In this document: positions 42,333 to 51,172 of the stretch, one piece after another
Numbering within the stretch: position 1 is the first letter of the stretch
How the letters are laid out: each line of letters starts with the position of its first letter
Translations under genes and position numbers: made by a program
The notes under the pieces: generated by a model
Database searches by the model: none
The model's input: the letters and a program-made list of their open reading frames with translations, nothing else
What the model was told of the DNA's origin: nothing
Assembly: GCF_001428895.1 (NCBI RefSeq)
Contig: NZ_LMJA01000012.1
Coordinates: 1,313-65,312, forward strand
Direction: 5' to 3'
Length of the DNA: 64,000 nt
Source: Mycobacterium sp. Root265
GTDB taxonomy: Bacteria > Actinomycetota > Actinomycetes > Mycobacteriales > Mycobacteriaceae

Positions 42333-43496
42333 CCCGGCGATCTGCGCTGCGTCATAACCGATCTCACCGAGCACCGCATCGGTGTGCTCGCCGAGCAGTG
42401 GCGCCCGATGCCGGATGCTGCCGGGGGTCGCCGACATGCGGAACGGGGTCTCGATGATCGGCACGTCGCGGGAGGCGCCGGGAAAGGGCACCCGCTTCAG
42501 GTAACCCATGGCCTGGATGTGCGGATCGTCGAGCACCTCCTGGGTGGAGTACAGCGGCGCGGCAGGCATCTTGGCCTGCTCCAGTAGTTCGAGGACCTCC
42601 GCCTTGGTCTTGTCGGCACACCACTGCGACATGATGTCGTTGAGGACATCGCCGTTCTCCCAGCGGATGTCGTCATTGGCGAAACGCGGGTCGTCGAACA
42701 GTTCTTCTCGGCCCATGAGACGGCACCATCGTTTGAACATGGGTTGTCCAGCCACCTGCAGCAGCACCCATTCGTTGTCGGCGGTGCGGTACAGGTCGCA
42801 GGGCGCGACCGACGCGCCCCGGTTGCCCATGCGCGGCTTGTCCGTCTGCAGCAGTTCTCGCTCGATGAGAAAGGCGTTGGACAGCATCAGCGCTGTCGGC
42901 AGCAGGGCGCCCTCGACGTGCTGGCCCTCGCCGGTGCGATCACGGTGGTAGAGCGCCATCATGACGCCGATCGTCAGGGTGAGGGCGGTGCCGAAATCGG
43001 TGTAGGGCACCACCGTTCGGATGGGCTGCTCGGGTAGCCCCTGCCGGTACACCGCCCCGGACATGACCTGTCCCGCGCCGTCGAAGCCAACTTTGTTGCT
43101 GTACGGGCCGCCCTCGCCGTACGCGGTGGCGCTGGCCAGGATGATGTCCGGCTTGACGGCGCGCAGGGTGTCATAGTCCAGACCGCTCGCCCGCATCCCG
43201 GCGGCCGGCATATTGGCGACGACGATATCGGCCCGTGCCACCAGGCGGCGGGTGATCTCCGCCCCCTCAGCGGTGGTGGAATCCAATGTCAGCGAACGCT
43301 TGTTGCGGTTGCACTGCAGGAAGGTGCCGCCCTCACCGCCGTCGGTGACCGCCTGAACCCAACGGTCCTCGCCGCCCTCCCGTTTCTCCACCCGCAGGAC
43401 GTCGGCGCCCATATCGGCCAGGATGGCGCTGCACCACGGCGCGGCGATGAATCGGCCGTAATCGAGGACCCGTATCCCGTCGAGGACGCCTGGCAT
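42309..43496 (-). CDS. CaiB/BaiF family CoA-transferase
   Basis: A 395-residue class III CoA-transferase, which moves CoA between acids without ATP. N-terminal GIRVLDYGRFIAAPWCS, the catalytic Asp in VVPYTDFG and the LGEHTDAVLGEIGY end are typical. It could recycle CoA from an end product onto a new substrate acid, avoiding ligase cost. ATG at 43496 was preferred over a GTG four codons earlier. Its promoter has TACTGTAA copy 8. Confidence 0.9.
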   Translation of the reverse strand: MPGVLDGIRVLDYGRFIAAPWCSAILADMGADVLRVEKREGGEDRWVQAVTDGGEGGTFLQCNRNKRSLTLDSTTAEGAEITRRLVARADIVVANMPAAGMRASGLDYDTLRAVKPDIILASATAYGEGGPYSNKVGFDGAGQVMSGAVYRQGLPEQPIRTVVPYTDFGTALTLTIGVMMALYHRDRTGEGQHVEGALLPTALMLSNAFLIERELLQTDKPRMGNRGASVAPCDLYRTADNEWVLLQVAGQPMFKRWCRLMGREELFDDPRFANDDIRWENGDVLNDIMSQWCADKTKAEVLELLEQAKMPAAPLYSTQEVLDDPHIQAMGYLKRVPFPGASRDVPIIETPFRMSATPGSIRHRAPLLGEHTDAVLGEIGYDAAQIAGLRAGAIV

Positions 43497-43523
43497 GACT
43501 GGACCCACCTTCGTCGAGTATCC

Positions 43524-43542
43524 GACTGTAAGTATTACAGTA
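43524..43542. promoter_or_regulatory. TACTGTAA-type operator, copy 8
   Basis: GACTGTAAGTATTACAGTA matches at 15 of 16 positions. It lies 28 bp upstream of the CaiB start, beyond the 3' end of the broken HNH gene. It is the rightmost copy seen, marking the edge of the putative regulon. Confidence 0.75.
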
Positions 43543-43559
43543 TGGTGCGGTACAGGCGG

Positions 43560-45022
43560 TCATGGGCTGTCTTCATCGTCGGGTTTCTCCCTGGGTGGGA
43601 GGAGTTCTTCGGGGTGGAAGTGGTGGTTGAGGGTGTCCCCACCGGTGTCCATGAGTGGTGGTGGGTGCCAGTGGCAGCGGCCGGTGGCGGGGTCGATGCT
43701 GTTGGTCCACCCCAGTTCGGCGAGCCGGTTGTCCGGTCCGCAGCCGAGTGCGAGGTCGGGGGCGTCGGTGTACCCGCCGTGGTGCCAGCTGGGATGGGCG
43801 TGATGTGCCTGGCAGTGACAGGCGCCTTTGGTGCAGCCGGGTCGGGTGCAGCCGCGGTCGCGGTTGTAGAGCAACAGGCGTTGAGCCTTGGTGGCCAGGC
43901 GTTTCGAACGCCCCAGGTAGAGCGGTTCGGCGGTGTGGCGGCGGTAGACGATCAGGTAGTGATGGGCGTGCTCGGCCAGGCGGATCAGATCGCGCATGGG
44001 CATGCGGGTTCCGGAGCCGGTGACCGCGATCCCGGCACCGGCTTCGAGTTCGGCCAGCGTGGTGGAGACGACGACGGTGACGGGTAGCCCGTTGTGTTGG
44101 CCGAGGCGTTTGGACATCAGGGTGTCGCGCAGGACCGCTTTGATGGCGTCGTGGTTGCGTTGGGCTTGGGTGCGGTGATCACCGGCCGGCGGCTCCAGGT
44201 CGCGCTTGATCGGTGGGGGCAAGGTGTCAGCGAGATCAGCCAGCTCGCCGAAGTCGCGTGGAAGTGGGCGCTCCTCGGCAGGCCCAGGTTCGTCCCCCAC
44301 CTCGGGCCCGGGTGCCACCGCCGATTCTTCTTCGAGCGGGTTGGGCACCGGATTGTGCTGGGGCTGTGGGTCGTCGGGGTTGTTGATCCCCGGCCGCGCC
44401 CACACGTCCAGGATGGTGCGCAGGTAGGCCGCAAACTCCGAATCCACCCGCCCCGACACCTTGGCCAGCCCATCGATATCGGGTTTTCCGATCGTCAAAC
44501 CCACCTTGTGCCGCGTCAGGTCCGGGCCATCGCCGTTCTGGTTGAGCACGTAGACCATCTGTTCGGCGAGCTCGGCCAGCGTCTCGGGGGCATTGGTCTC
44601 GGCGACCGCGACCAGGGTGGCCTCCATCTGGGCCCGCTCGCCGGCATCGAGATATCGCGAGGCCTGCTTCAACGCCGACCGGATCACTGTGATGTGGGCG
44701 GTGTTGATGCTGCCGGCCGCCAGCGCCACCGCGCACCCGGGTAGGAGCGGCTCCAACACCTCACCATTGAGCGCGTGGCGGGGTCCGAGGTCGCGGGCCT
44801 GCGCGATGCGGCGCCCGGCCTCGGCGCTGCTGAGGCGGTCCCGGGTGGCCAGTACGTCGTTCCAGGATTTCCCGCCGATTGCTCCCGCTCGGACAACAGC
44901 CCCAACAACTCCGCGGTGTCGAACACGGTGAAATCGGCATCCAGCAGTGCCTTGACCGACCCGGCACGATCGGAGAGTGCATGCTGCACCGCCTCCCGAC
45001 CACCCACCACGTCACCGTTCAT
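43560..45022 (-). pseudogene. Broken 13E12-family (DUF222) HNH endonuclease
   Basis: The N-terminus (MNGDVVGGREAVQHALSDRA) reads in one frame to about 44882. Then the family continuation GGKSWNDVLATRDRL...AEAGRRIAQARDLGPRHALNGEVLEPLLPG appears in another frame down to 43560. The usual helical segment between these parts is missing, so an out-of-frame deletion (roughly 25-35 codons by memory of the family) has broken it. The C-terminal HNH region (RDRGCTRPGC, HCQAHHAHPSW, CGPDNRLAELGW) is intact. A LexA box precedes the start. This is a typical mycobacterial 13E12 repeat relic; any internal start would give only a partial protein. Confidence 0.85.
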
Positions 45023-45025
45023 ACC

Positions 45026-45041
45026 TCGAACATACGTGCGA
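45026..45041 (-). promoter_or_regulatory. LexA (SOS) box
   Basis: Reading leftward, TCGCACGTATGTTCGA differs at one base from the mycobacterial SOS consensus TCGAACNNNNGTTCGA. It ends 4 bp before the ATG of the broken 13E12 gene, the known arrangement for SOS-induced 13E12 copies. Confidence 0.8.
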
Positions 45042-45052
45042 TCACCGACAAT

Positions 45053-45071
45053 CCGTCACGAAAAGTGACGG
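45053..45071. repeat. Hairpin upstream of the 13E12 relic
   Basis: CCGTCAC and GTGACGG flank GAAAA. It lies between the hydrolase 3' end and the LexA box and might end the leftward hydrolase transcript, but there is no T-tract. Confidence 0.4.
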
Positions 45072-45186
45072 CCGTGATCAATGAGTCCAAAGAAATTTCT
45101 GGGACTCGGCTGTCGCTCGAAAGTCGCTCAGAGGCGGGCACTTTCGCACCCAGGTTCCGGCGGAGCGAATGGGCGAAGTGGCGCGA

Positions 45187-46080
45187 TCAGCCCACCGCGA
45201 GCACCCGACGCAGAAACACCAGCTGGTCCTCGACGGTCTTGTCGAACCATTCATTGCCCGGCCACACGTCGAAATGATCGCAGGCATACCGATGCACCTG
45301 TGCCCTGGCCAGTTCCGCGGTCTTGGCCACCGCGCCGGCGGGCACGAACCGGTCGAAGTCGCCGATCTGCACCAGCACCGGACACGTGATCCGGCGCACC
45401 GCCGCCTTGACGCTCATCCGCCCCAGTTCCATGCCGACCGAGGAGTCGATCTGGTTACGCCAGGTCGGACCCGCCATCGCCAGATAGCTCTCATACGCTC
45501 CCGACAGCGTCAGCGCACCGGGCTCACCCGGTCTGCCCACGATCGGGACCAGCGTCGGGGTGCCGCCCCGCGCCACCGAAACCTTGCTGCGCACACCGGT
45601 CGCCGTCCAGCGCAGTGAGGTCAGCACACCGCGCTCGCCGATCGCGGCCCGGCCGGCGGCCAGCCCACTCGTCAACGGCGTCAAGGAGATCACCGCGGCG
45701 ATATCGTCCCGGTCACCGGCCACCTGCAGCACGTGACCGCCCGACATGGACGCACCCCACAGCGCGATTCTGTCGCGGTCCACGCCCGGCAACTCCCCCG
45801 CCGCGGCGATGGCGCTGTGGAAGTCCGCCAGCTGGGCCTCCAGCGACACCGTCTGGCGCGGCTGGCCTTCGGAGGCGCCGAATCCGCGGTAGTCGAACGC
45901 GAACACGTCGATACCGGCCGCCGCGAAGCGCTCCGCGAAGGGCTCCAGGCCGGAGTCCTTGGTGCCGCCGAATCCGTGCGCCATCACCACCGCGGGTCGC
46001 ACGTGGTCGACGGGTGCACGAAAATGCCATGCACTGCATCGGGTTCCGTGCGAGGTGAAGGACAGTTCCCGATAGCTCAT
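45187..46080 (-). CDS. Alpha/beta hydrolase (GxSxSGG type)
   Basis: A 297-residue hydrolase. Oxyanion motif AHGFGGTK, nucleophile region WGASMSGGH, acid in IGDFDRFVP and C-terminal histidine in CDHFDVW. The GASMSGG elbow is the variant used by a group of dienelactone-hydrolase-like esterases. ATG at 46080 overlaps the TetR stop (ATGA). Last gene of the FMO/TetR/hydrolase operon; it may hydrolyse the ester made by the FMO. Confidence 0.86.
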   Translation of the reverse strand: MSYRELSFTSHGTRCSAWHFRAPVDHVRPAVVMAHGFGGTKDSGLEPFAERFAAAGIDVFAFDYRGFGASEGQPRQTVSLEAQLADFHSAIAAAGELPGVDRDRIALWGASMSGGHVLQVAGDRDDIAAVISLTPLTSGLAAGRAAIGERGVLTSLRWTATGVRSKVSVARGGTPTLVPIVGRPGEPGALTLSGAYESYLAMAGPTWRNQIDSSVGMELGRMSVKAAVRRITCPVLVQIGDFDRFVPAGAVAKTAELARAQVHRYACDHFDVWPGNEWFDKTVEDQLVFLRRVLAVG

Positions 46081-46676
46081 CGATTCTCTCCATAGATCGT
46101 GCTCAGCCACACCGCGGCCGCACCCTCGATCAGCTGCGCACGTGTGAGTTGCCCGCCGGTGATGAACCGCTCCAGCATCCGGTCGTTGAATTCCAGCAGC
46201 ACCGCCGCGAGGATCTCCGGCTCGGGGGTGTTGCCTGGCCTCTCCGCCCGGATCAGCTCGGCCACCGACGGCGTGAACGCATCGCGCGCGTCGTCCCAGA
46301 TCTGCCTGACGGTGGCGCTGGAACCACGCGCCTCCAACATCGCGCTGAAAACATGGCGGTACCGGTCGCTGCTGTCGAACAGCCCGTTCAGCATGGTGTA
46401 CACCCGGTCGCGCGGCGCTCCTCCGCCAGTGGTGAATTCCTCGTTCACGACGAAGATCTCGGTGACCAGACGCTCCATCAGGGCGGCGACGGCGGCCGCC
46501 TTGTTCTCGAAGTAGAAATAGAACGCCGAGCGCGTGACGCCGGCCTGCGCGGTGATCTCGGCGACGTTGACGGCGTCCAGACTGGAGTCCTGCAGCCAAC
46601 CGTCGAGGGCATCGAGGATGGCTTCGCGGCGCTCGTCGCTGCGCAGGGACGGCCGGCGATCCGTCGGCGACCTCAC
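46077..46676 (-). CDS. EthR-like TetR regulator
   Basis: A 199-residue TetR protein resembling EthR of M. tuberculosis: helix-turn-helix VAEITAQAGVTRSAFYFYFENKAA and the C-terminal VWLSTIYGENR (EthR ends WVTSIYGENR). EthR represses the Baeyer-Villiger monooxygenase gene ethA; here the gene directly upstream encodes an FMO, which fits. It starts at GTG with GTGA overlap of the FMO stop. Paired palindromes before the FMO are the likely targets. Confidence 0.86.
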   Translation of the reverse strand: MRSPTDRRPSLRSDERREAILDALDGWLQDSSLDAVNVAEITAQAGVTRSAFYFYFENKAAAVAALMERLVTEIFVVNEEFTTGGGAPRDRVYTMLNGLFDSSDRYRHVFSAMLEARGSSATVRQIWDDARDAFTPSVAELIRAERPGNTPEPEILAAVLLEFNDRMLERFITGGQLTRAQLIEGAAAVWLSTIYGENR

Positions 46677-48019
46677 GCCGGCACCAGCGCAGGACGAGAC
46701 GCCGCACGCTTGACCCCGGCCGGGATCTCCTTGGTGCGGATGTCGTGCTCGTAGTAGAAGTAATCCACCTGCTGGGTGTGCCGCGCCCGGTTGGTGCAGT
46801 GTCCGGCATGCAGCTGCTGATCGGCGTCGATCACGCGCTCCATCTCATCGACTGCCGGTAGCGCGTACTTGCCGGCGGCGTAGGCGGCCAGCAATCGGGC
46901 CTGGCATTCCACGAACGGGAACAGCGTCGGAATGGCCTGGGCGAAACCGATGAAGACCAGATCGTCGAACCCTGGCTTGAACATCCGCTTGTACAACCGG
47001 ATCTGGTTTTCCGGCGCGCTGATCAGGTCGGGCTCGAAGAACGGGAAGGTGATGTTGTATCCGGTGGCGTAGATGATGACGTCGAACGCATCCGATGTCC
47101 CGTCGTCGAAGTGCACGGTGTCCCCGTCGAGCAGCGACACATTCGGTTTCGGGATCACGTCGCCAGAACCCAGCCGCAGCGGCAGTTCGACCGACTGCGT
47201 CGGGTGCGCTTCGAACAGTTTGTGATTGGCCGGAGGCAGGCCGTACTTGGTCGGATCCGCGCCGACCAGTGGGGCGAACGCCTGGGCGGCCTTGCGCTGC
47301 CAGGACAGCGGCAGGTACGGCGTCGTCTTGAAGATCTTGTCGCCGGGCTGCCCGGCAAGGTATTTCGGAACGATCCAGGCACTCGACCGTGTCGACAGCG
47401 TCACCTTGTTCTGCAATGCCTTCGACGACAGTTCCACGGTGATATCGGCGGCGCTGTTACCGATCCCGATGACCAGAATGCGTTTGCCGGTGAGCGCCAA
47501 CGGTGTCTGCGGATCGATGTAATGGTGCGAGTGGATCGATTCGCCGGTGAAGGTGCCGGGAAACTCGGCCCACCGTGCGTCCCAGTGATGGCCATTGCCG
47601 ACAACCAGCAGATCGAACTCCCGCACCGTGCCGGCCTGGTCCTCGATCAGCCAGCCGCCGCCCTCGCGCCGGCGGGCGCTGCGGACCGCGTTGTTGAACT
47701 CGATGTTCTCCAGCAGACCGAACGCCTCGGCATAGGAGTCCAGGTAATCCTTGATATCGCTGTGATGCGGGAACGACGGGAAATGGCTGGGCACCGGAAA
47801 GTCCTTGAAGGACAACCGATGCTTGGAGGTGTCGATGTGCAGTGACCGGTAGGCACTGCTCAGACCGTTGGGATTGCCGAAGGCCCAGTTACCACCGACG
47901 CGGTCGGAGATCTCGAAGGTGGTGTACGGAACGCGGTAGTCCTTGAGCATCTTGCCGGCGGTCAGCCCACTGATACCTGCGCCGATGACCGCCGTACGCG
48001 GCAGGGTTCGCACCACCAT
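46673..48019 (-). CDS. Flavin-containing monooxygenase
   Basis: A 448-residue class B flavoprotein monooxygenase. FAD site GAGISG (13-18), FMO fingerprint FTGESIHSHHY (157-167, intact FxGxxxHxxxY), NADPH site GIGNSAAD and IYATGYN are present. FMOs oxidise soft nucleophiles or, in some bacterial types, ketones. ATG at 48019 follows GAGGAG. It leads an operon with an EthR-like repressor and a hydrolase, reminiscent of ethA-ethR logic but with a different gene order and orientation. Confidence 0.89.
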   Translation of the reverse strand: MVVRTLPRTAVIGAGISGLTAGKMLKDYRVPYTTFEISDRVGGNWAFGNPNGLSSAYRSLHIDTSKHRLSFKDFPVPSHFPSFPHHSDIKDYLDSYAEAFGLLENIEFNNAVRSARRREGGGWLIEDQAGTVREFDLLVVGNGHHWDARWAEFPGTFTGESIHSHHYIDPQTPLALTGKRILVIGIGNSAADITVELSSKALQNKVTLSTRSSAWIVPKYLAGQPGDKIFKTTPYLPLSWQRKAAQAFAPLVGADPTKYGLPPANHKLFEAHPTQSVELPLRLGSGDVIPKPNVSLLDGDTVHFDDGTSDAFDVIIYATGYNITFPFFEPDLISAPENQIRLYKRMFKPGFDDLVFIGFAQAIPTLFPFVECQARLLAAYAAGKYALPAVDEMERVIDADQQLHAGHCTNRARHTQQVDYFYYEHDIRTKEIPAGVKRAASRPALVPA

Positions 48020-48061
48020 CACTCCTCGAGTCGCTGTGATGGGCGACACTACCGAGGGTTC

Positions 48062-48093
48062 TGACGCGCGTCAATGATTACTGACGTACGTCA
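48062..48093. promoter_or_regulatory. Two TGACGYRCGTCA palindromes before the FMO gene
   Basis: TGACGCGCGTCA (48062-48073) and TGACGTACGTCA (48082-48093) are both perfect 12-bp palindromes spaced 20 bp centre to centre, about two helical turns. The second overlaps the stop codon of the GntR gene. They lie 43-74 bp upstream of the FMO ATG and probably bind the EthR-like TetR as two dimers. Confidence 0.72.
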
Positions 48094-48774
48094 AATCGGC
48101 CGGATCACGCCCAGCTTGGTGAGGTGCTCGCATAGCGGGTCGACCCCGATGGTGAAGTGCTCGGCCATCGCCGCGCGGGCCTCGTCGGCGTCCCGGCGTT
48201 CGAAGGCGGCGATCACCCGGCGGTGGTCCTTGATGGACTGGGTGGGCCACCCATCGAGGGTCGGGAACACCGACTCCGGCTGATACCGCGTGATCCCCGA
48301 CATGAACTGGGTGAGCTTGGGCGAGTCGGCCGCGACGTTGATCAGCCGGTGATACTCGTGATTGAGCCGTACGGCGCGGTCCGAGTCCGGCTGCTCGTAG
48401 GCCTGTTCCAGTTGGTCCTGGATCGCCTTCAGCTCGGAAAGCTGTTCGGCGCTGATGTTCTCGGCTGCTCTGGCCGCCAGTTCTCCCCCGACGTAGGCCT
48501 GCACGTTGGCGACATCGGCCAGGTCACGGGCGGTGAATTCGAGCACCATGAAACCGCGTCGCGGATGCTGCACCAGCAGACCCTCGGCCCGCAGATTCAG
48601 CAGGGCCTCCCGCACCGGAGTGACACTGATGCCCAGGTCGACGGCCAACTGGTCCAGCCGCAGATACTCACCGGCGGGGTAGGTGCCGTCGAAGATCCGC
48701 CGGCGGACTACGCGGGCGACATCATCGGAGAGTTGCGGCCGGACCGCGAACTCCGGATCAGATCCGGTACTCAT
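48091..48774 (-). CDS. GntR-family transcriptional regulator
   Basis: A 227-residue GntR/FCD regulator: DNA-binding RRRIFDGTYPAGEYLRLDQLAVDLGISVTPVREALLNL, then the helical ligand domain. ATG at 48774 was chosen because the longer frame lies inside the ACAD gene; it overlaps that gene by 17 bp. As the fourth gene of the SDR/thiolase/ACAD operon it probably regulates that operon, sensing an acyl-CoA or acid. Confidence 0.87.
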   Translation of the reverse strand: MSTGSDPEFAVRPQLSDDVARVVRRRIFDGTYPAGEYLRLDQLAVDLGISVTPVREALLNLRAEGLLVQHPRRGFMVLEFTARDLADVANVQAYVGGELAARAAENISAEQLSELKAIQDQLEQAYEQPDSDRAVRLNHEYHRLINVAADSPKLTQFMSGITRYQPESVFPTLDGWPTQSIKDHRRVIAAFERRDADEARAAMAEHFTIGVDPLCEHLTKLGVIRPI

Positions 48775-49960
48775 CGAGCAAACTCTTGCTGATGATGGTC
48801 TTCTGGATCTCGCTGGTGCCCTCACCGATCAGTAGGAACGGTGCGTCCCGCATCAGCCGTTCGATCTCGTACTCCTTGGAGTAGCCGTACCCGCCGTGAA
48901 TCCGGAAGCTCTGCTGGGTGACTTCCGCGCAATACTCGCTGGCCAGATATTTGGCCATCCCGGAGGCCACATCGTTGCGGTCACCGGAGTCCTTGAGCCG
49001 CGCGGCGTGCACCATCATCAGGTGGGCGGCCTCGACCTTGGTGGCCATCTCGGCGAGCTGGAACGCGATCGCCTGATGCCCGGCGATCGGCTTGCCGAAC
49101 GTCTCCCGTTGCTGCGCATAGCGAATCGCCAGCTCGAAAGCCCGCAGCGCGATGCCACATGCACGCGCCGAGACGTTCACCCGGCCGACCTCGACGCCGT
49201 CCATCATCTGGAAGAAGCCCTTACCCGGCGCCTCGCCGAGCACATCGCCCGCACCGGCCCGGTAGCCGTCGAAGATCAGCTCGGTGGTGTCGATGCCCTT
49301 GTAGCCCATCTTGTCGAGCTTGCCCGGAATCGTCAGTCCCGGCAGCACCTCACCGAAACCGGAAGGCTTCTCGATCAGGAATGCGGTCAGATTGCGGTGC
49401 GGTTTGTCCGCTCCCTCATCGGTTTTCACCAGCGCGGCCACCAGCGTCGAACTGCCGCCGTTGGTCAGCCACATCTTCTGACCGGTGATCACATAGTCCG
49501 CGTCGTCTCCGGAGCCGTCGCGCACACCCCGGGTGCGGATCGCCGCGACATCGGAGCCCAACTCGGGCTCCGACATCGAGAAGGCACCGCGCACCTCGCC
49601 GGTCGCCATCCGGGGCAGGTAGTGCTGCTTCTGCGCGTCCGTGCCGTGCTGGCGGATCATGTAGGCGACGATGAAATGCGTGTTGATGACCCCGGATACG
49701 CTCATCCAGCCGCGGGCCAGTTCCTCCACACACAGTGCATAGGTCAGCAGCGACTCCCCGAGCCCGCCGTACTCCTCGGGGATCATCAGACCGAACAGAC
49801 CCATATCGCGCATCTTGTCGACGATGTGCTGCGGGTAGGTGTCGGAATGCTCCAACTCCTGCGCGTTCGGGATGATCTCCTTGTCCACGAACTGCCGCAC
49901 GGTGGCGACGATTTCGGCCTGCACGTCGGTGAGGCCGGGAGTCTGAGCGAGGCGGGTCAT
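48758..49960 (-). CDS. Acyl-CoA dehydrogenase
   Basis: A 400-residue ACAD of the short/medium-chain homotetrameric type. FSMSEPELGSD, KMWLTNGGSS, RIHGGYGYSKEY and the catalytic glutamate in GEGTSEIQKTII (Gly replaces Tyr before it) are seen. It introduces the alpha-beta double bond of an acyl-CoA. ATG at 49960 overlaps the thiolase stop as ATGA. Confidence 0.9.
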   Translation of the reverse strand: MTRLAQTPGLTDVQAEIVATVRQFVDKEIIPNAQELEHSDTYPQHIVDKMRDMGLFGLMIPEEYGGLGESLLTYALCVEELARGWMSVSGVINTHFIVAYMIRQHGTDAQKQHYLPRMATGEVRGAFSMSEPELGSDVAAIRTRGVRDGSGDDADYVITGQKMWLTNGGSSTLVAALVKTDEGADKPHRNLTAFLIEKPSGFGEVLPGLTIPGKLDKMGYKGIDTTELIFDGYRAGAGDVLGEAPGKGFFQMMDGVEVGRVNVSARACGIALRAFELAIRYAQQRETFGKPIAGHQAIAFQLAEMATKVEAAHLMMVHAARLKDSGDRNDVASGMAKYLASEYCAEVTQQSFRIHGGYGYSKEYEIERLMRDAPFLLIGEGTSEIQKTIISKSLLDEYRI

Positions 49961-51171
49961 GCAGTTGTCCGTTCGAATACGGCGGCCAAGCCCTGACCGC
50001 CACCGATGCACATGGTTTCCAGCCCGTACCGGGCGTCGCGCAGTTCGAGTTCGCGAGCCAGGGTGGCCAGCATCCGGCCGCCGGTCGCGCCGACCGGATG
50101 GCCGAGAGAGATACCGGACCCGCGCACGTTGGTGCGCTCGAAATCGGTATCGGTGAACTTCCATTCGCGCGTGCACGCCAGCGCCTGCGCGGCGAATGCC
50201 TCGTTGAGTTCGATGAGGTCGATATCGGCCAGGGACAACCCGGCCTTGTCCAGCGCTCGTTCGGTCGCCGGCACCGGGCCGATACCCATGATGTCGGGCG
50301 CCACCCCGGCCACTCCCCAGGAGACCAGCCGGACAAGGGGTTTGAGCCCGAGTTCGGCCGCGCGCTCGGGTGTGGTGACGATGCACATGGATGCCGCGTC
50401 GTTCTGACCGCTGGAGTTACCTGCGGTGACGGTGGCTTCGGGATCGCTCTTACCCAGTACCGGGCGCAGCGTGCTCAGCGCCTCGACGGTGGTATCCGCG
50501 CGGGGGTGCTCGTCGGTGTCGATCACCTCGGAACTTTTACGGGATGTCACGGTGACCGGGATGATCTCGGCCGCAAGGACCCCACTGGTCTGAGCGGCGA
50601 CGGCCTTCTGATGCGAACGCACCGCGAGTTCGTCCTGCTCGACGCGTGAGATGCCGTACTGGCGGCGCAGATTCTCGGCCGTCTCCAGCATGCCGCCGGG
50701 CACCGGATAGTGCTTGCCGCCGGCCGTGACGCGGCCTCGGGCCAGTCCGTCGTGCACCGTGACACCGCCGCGGGAGCCGCCCCAGCGCATATCGGTGGAG
50801 TGGAAGGCCACGTTGCTCATCGATTCGGCGCCGCCGGCGATGACCAGATCGTTGTTACCGCTGGCCACCTGCATACATGCCTGGATGACGGCCTGCAGGC
50901 CGGATCCGCAGCGACGGTCCAATTGCATACCGGGCACGGTGATGGGCAGACCCGCATCCAGTGCGACCACCCGACCGATCGCCGGCGCCTCGCTGGACGG
51001 GTAGCAATGGCCCAGGATCACGTCCTGCACCGCATCGGCCGGAATTCCGGTGCGCGCCAACAGGCCCTGCAGTGCCGCGACGCCCAGGTCGACGGCGGTC
51101 AGGGAGGCGAACATGCCGCCGTAGCGGCCGATCGGGGTGCGGACGGGTTCACAGATGACAGCTTCAGACAT
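49957..51171 (-). CDS. Thiolase (acetyl-CoA acetyltransferase type)
   Basis: A 404-residue thiolase with Cys88 (DRRCGSGL), the His of GHPVGATGGRM and Cys of CIGGGQGLA intact. It cleaves or condenses 3-ketoacyl-CoAs. It sits between a FabG-like SDR and an ACAD, giving a short beta-oxidation set together with the MaoC hydratase at 53203. Confidence 0.91.
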   Translation of the reverse strand: MSEAVICEPVRTPIGRYGGMFASLTAVDLGVAALQGLLARTGIPADAVQDVILGHCYPSSEAPAIGRVVALDAGLPITVPGMQLDRRCGSGLQAVIQACMQVASGNNDLVIAGGAESMSNVAFHSTDMRWGGSRGGVTVHDGLARGRVTAGGKHYPVPGGMLETAENLRRQYGISRVEQDELAVRSHQKAVAAQTSGVLAAEIIPVTVTSRKSSEVIDTDEHPRADTTVEALSTLRPVLGKSDPEATVTAGNSSGQNDAASMCIVTTPERAAELGLKPLVRLVSWGVAGVAPDIMGIGPVPATERALDKAGLSLADIDLIELNEAFAAQALACTREWKFTDTDFERTNVRGSGISLGHPVGATGGRMLATLARELELRDARYGLETMCIGGGQGLAAVFERTTA

Positions 51172-51172
51172 G

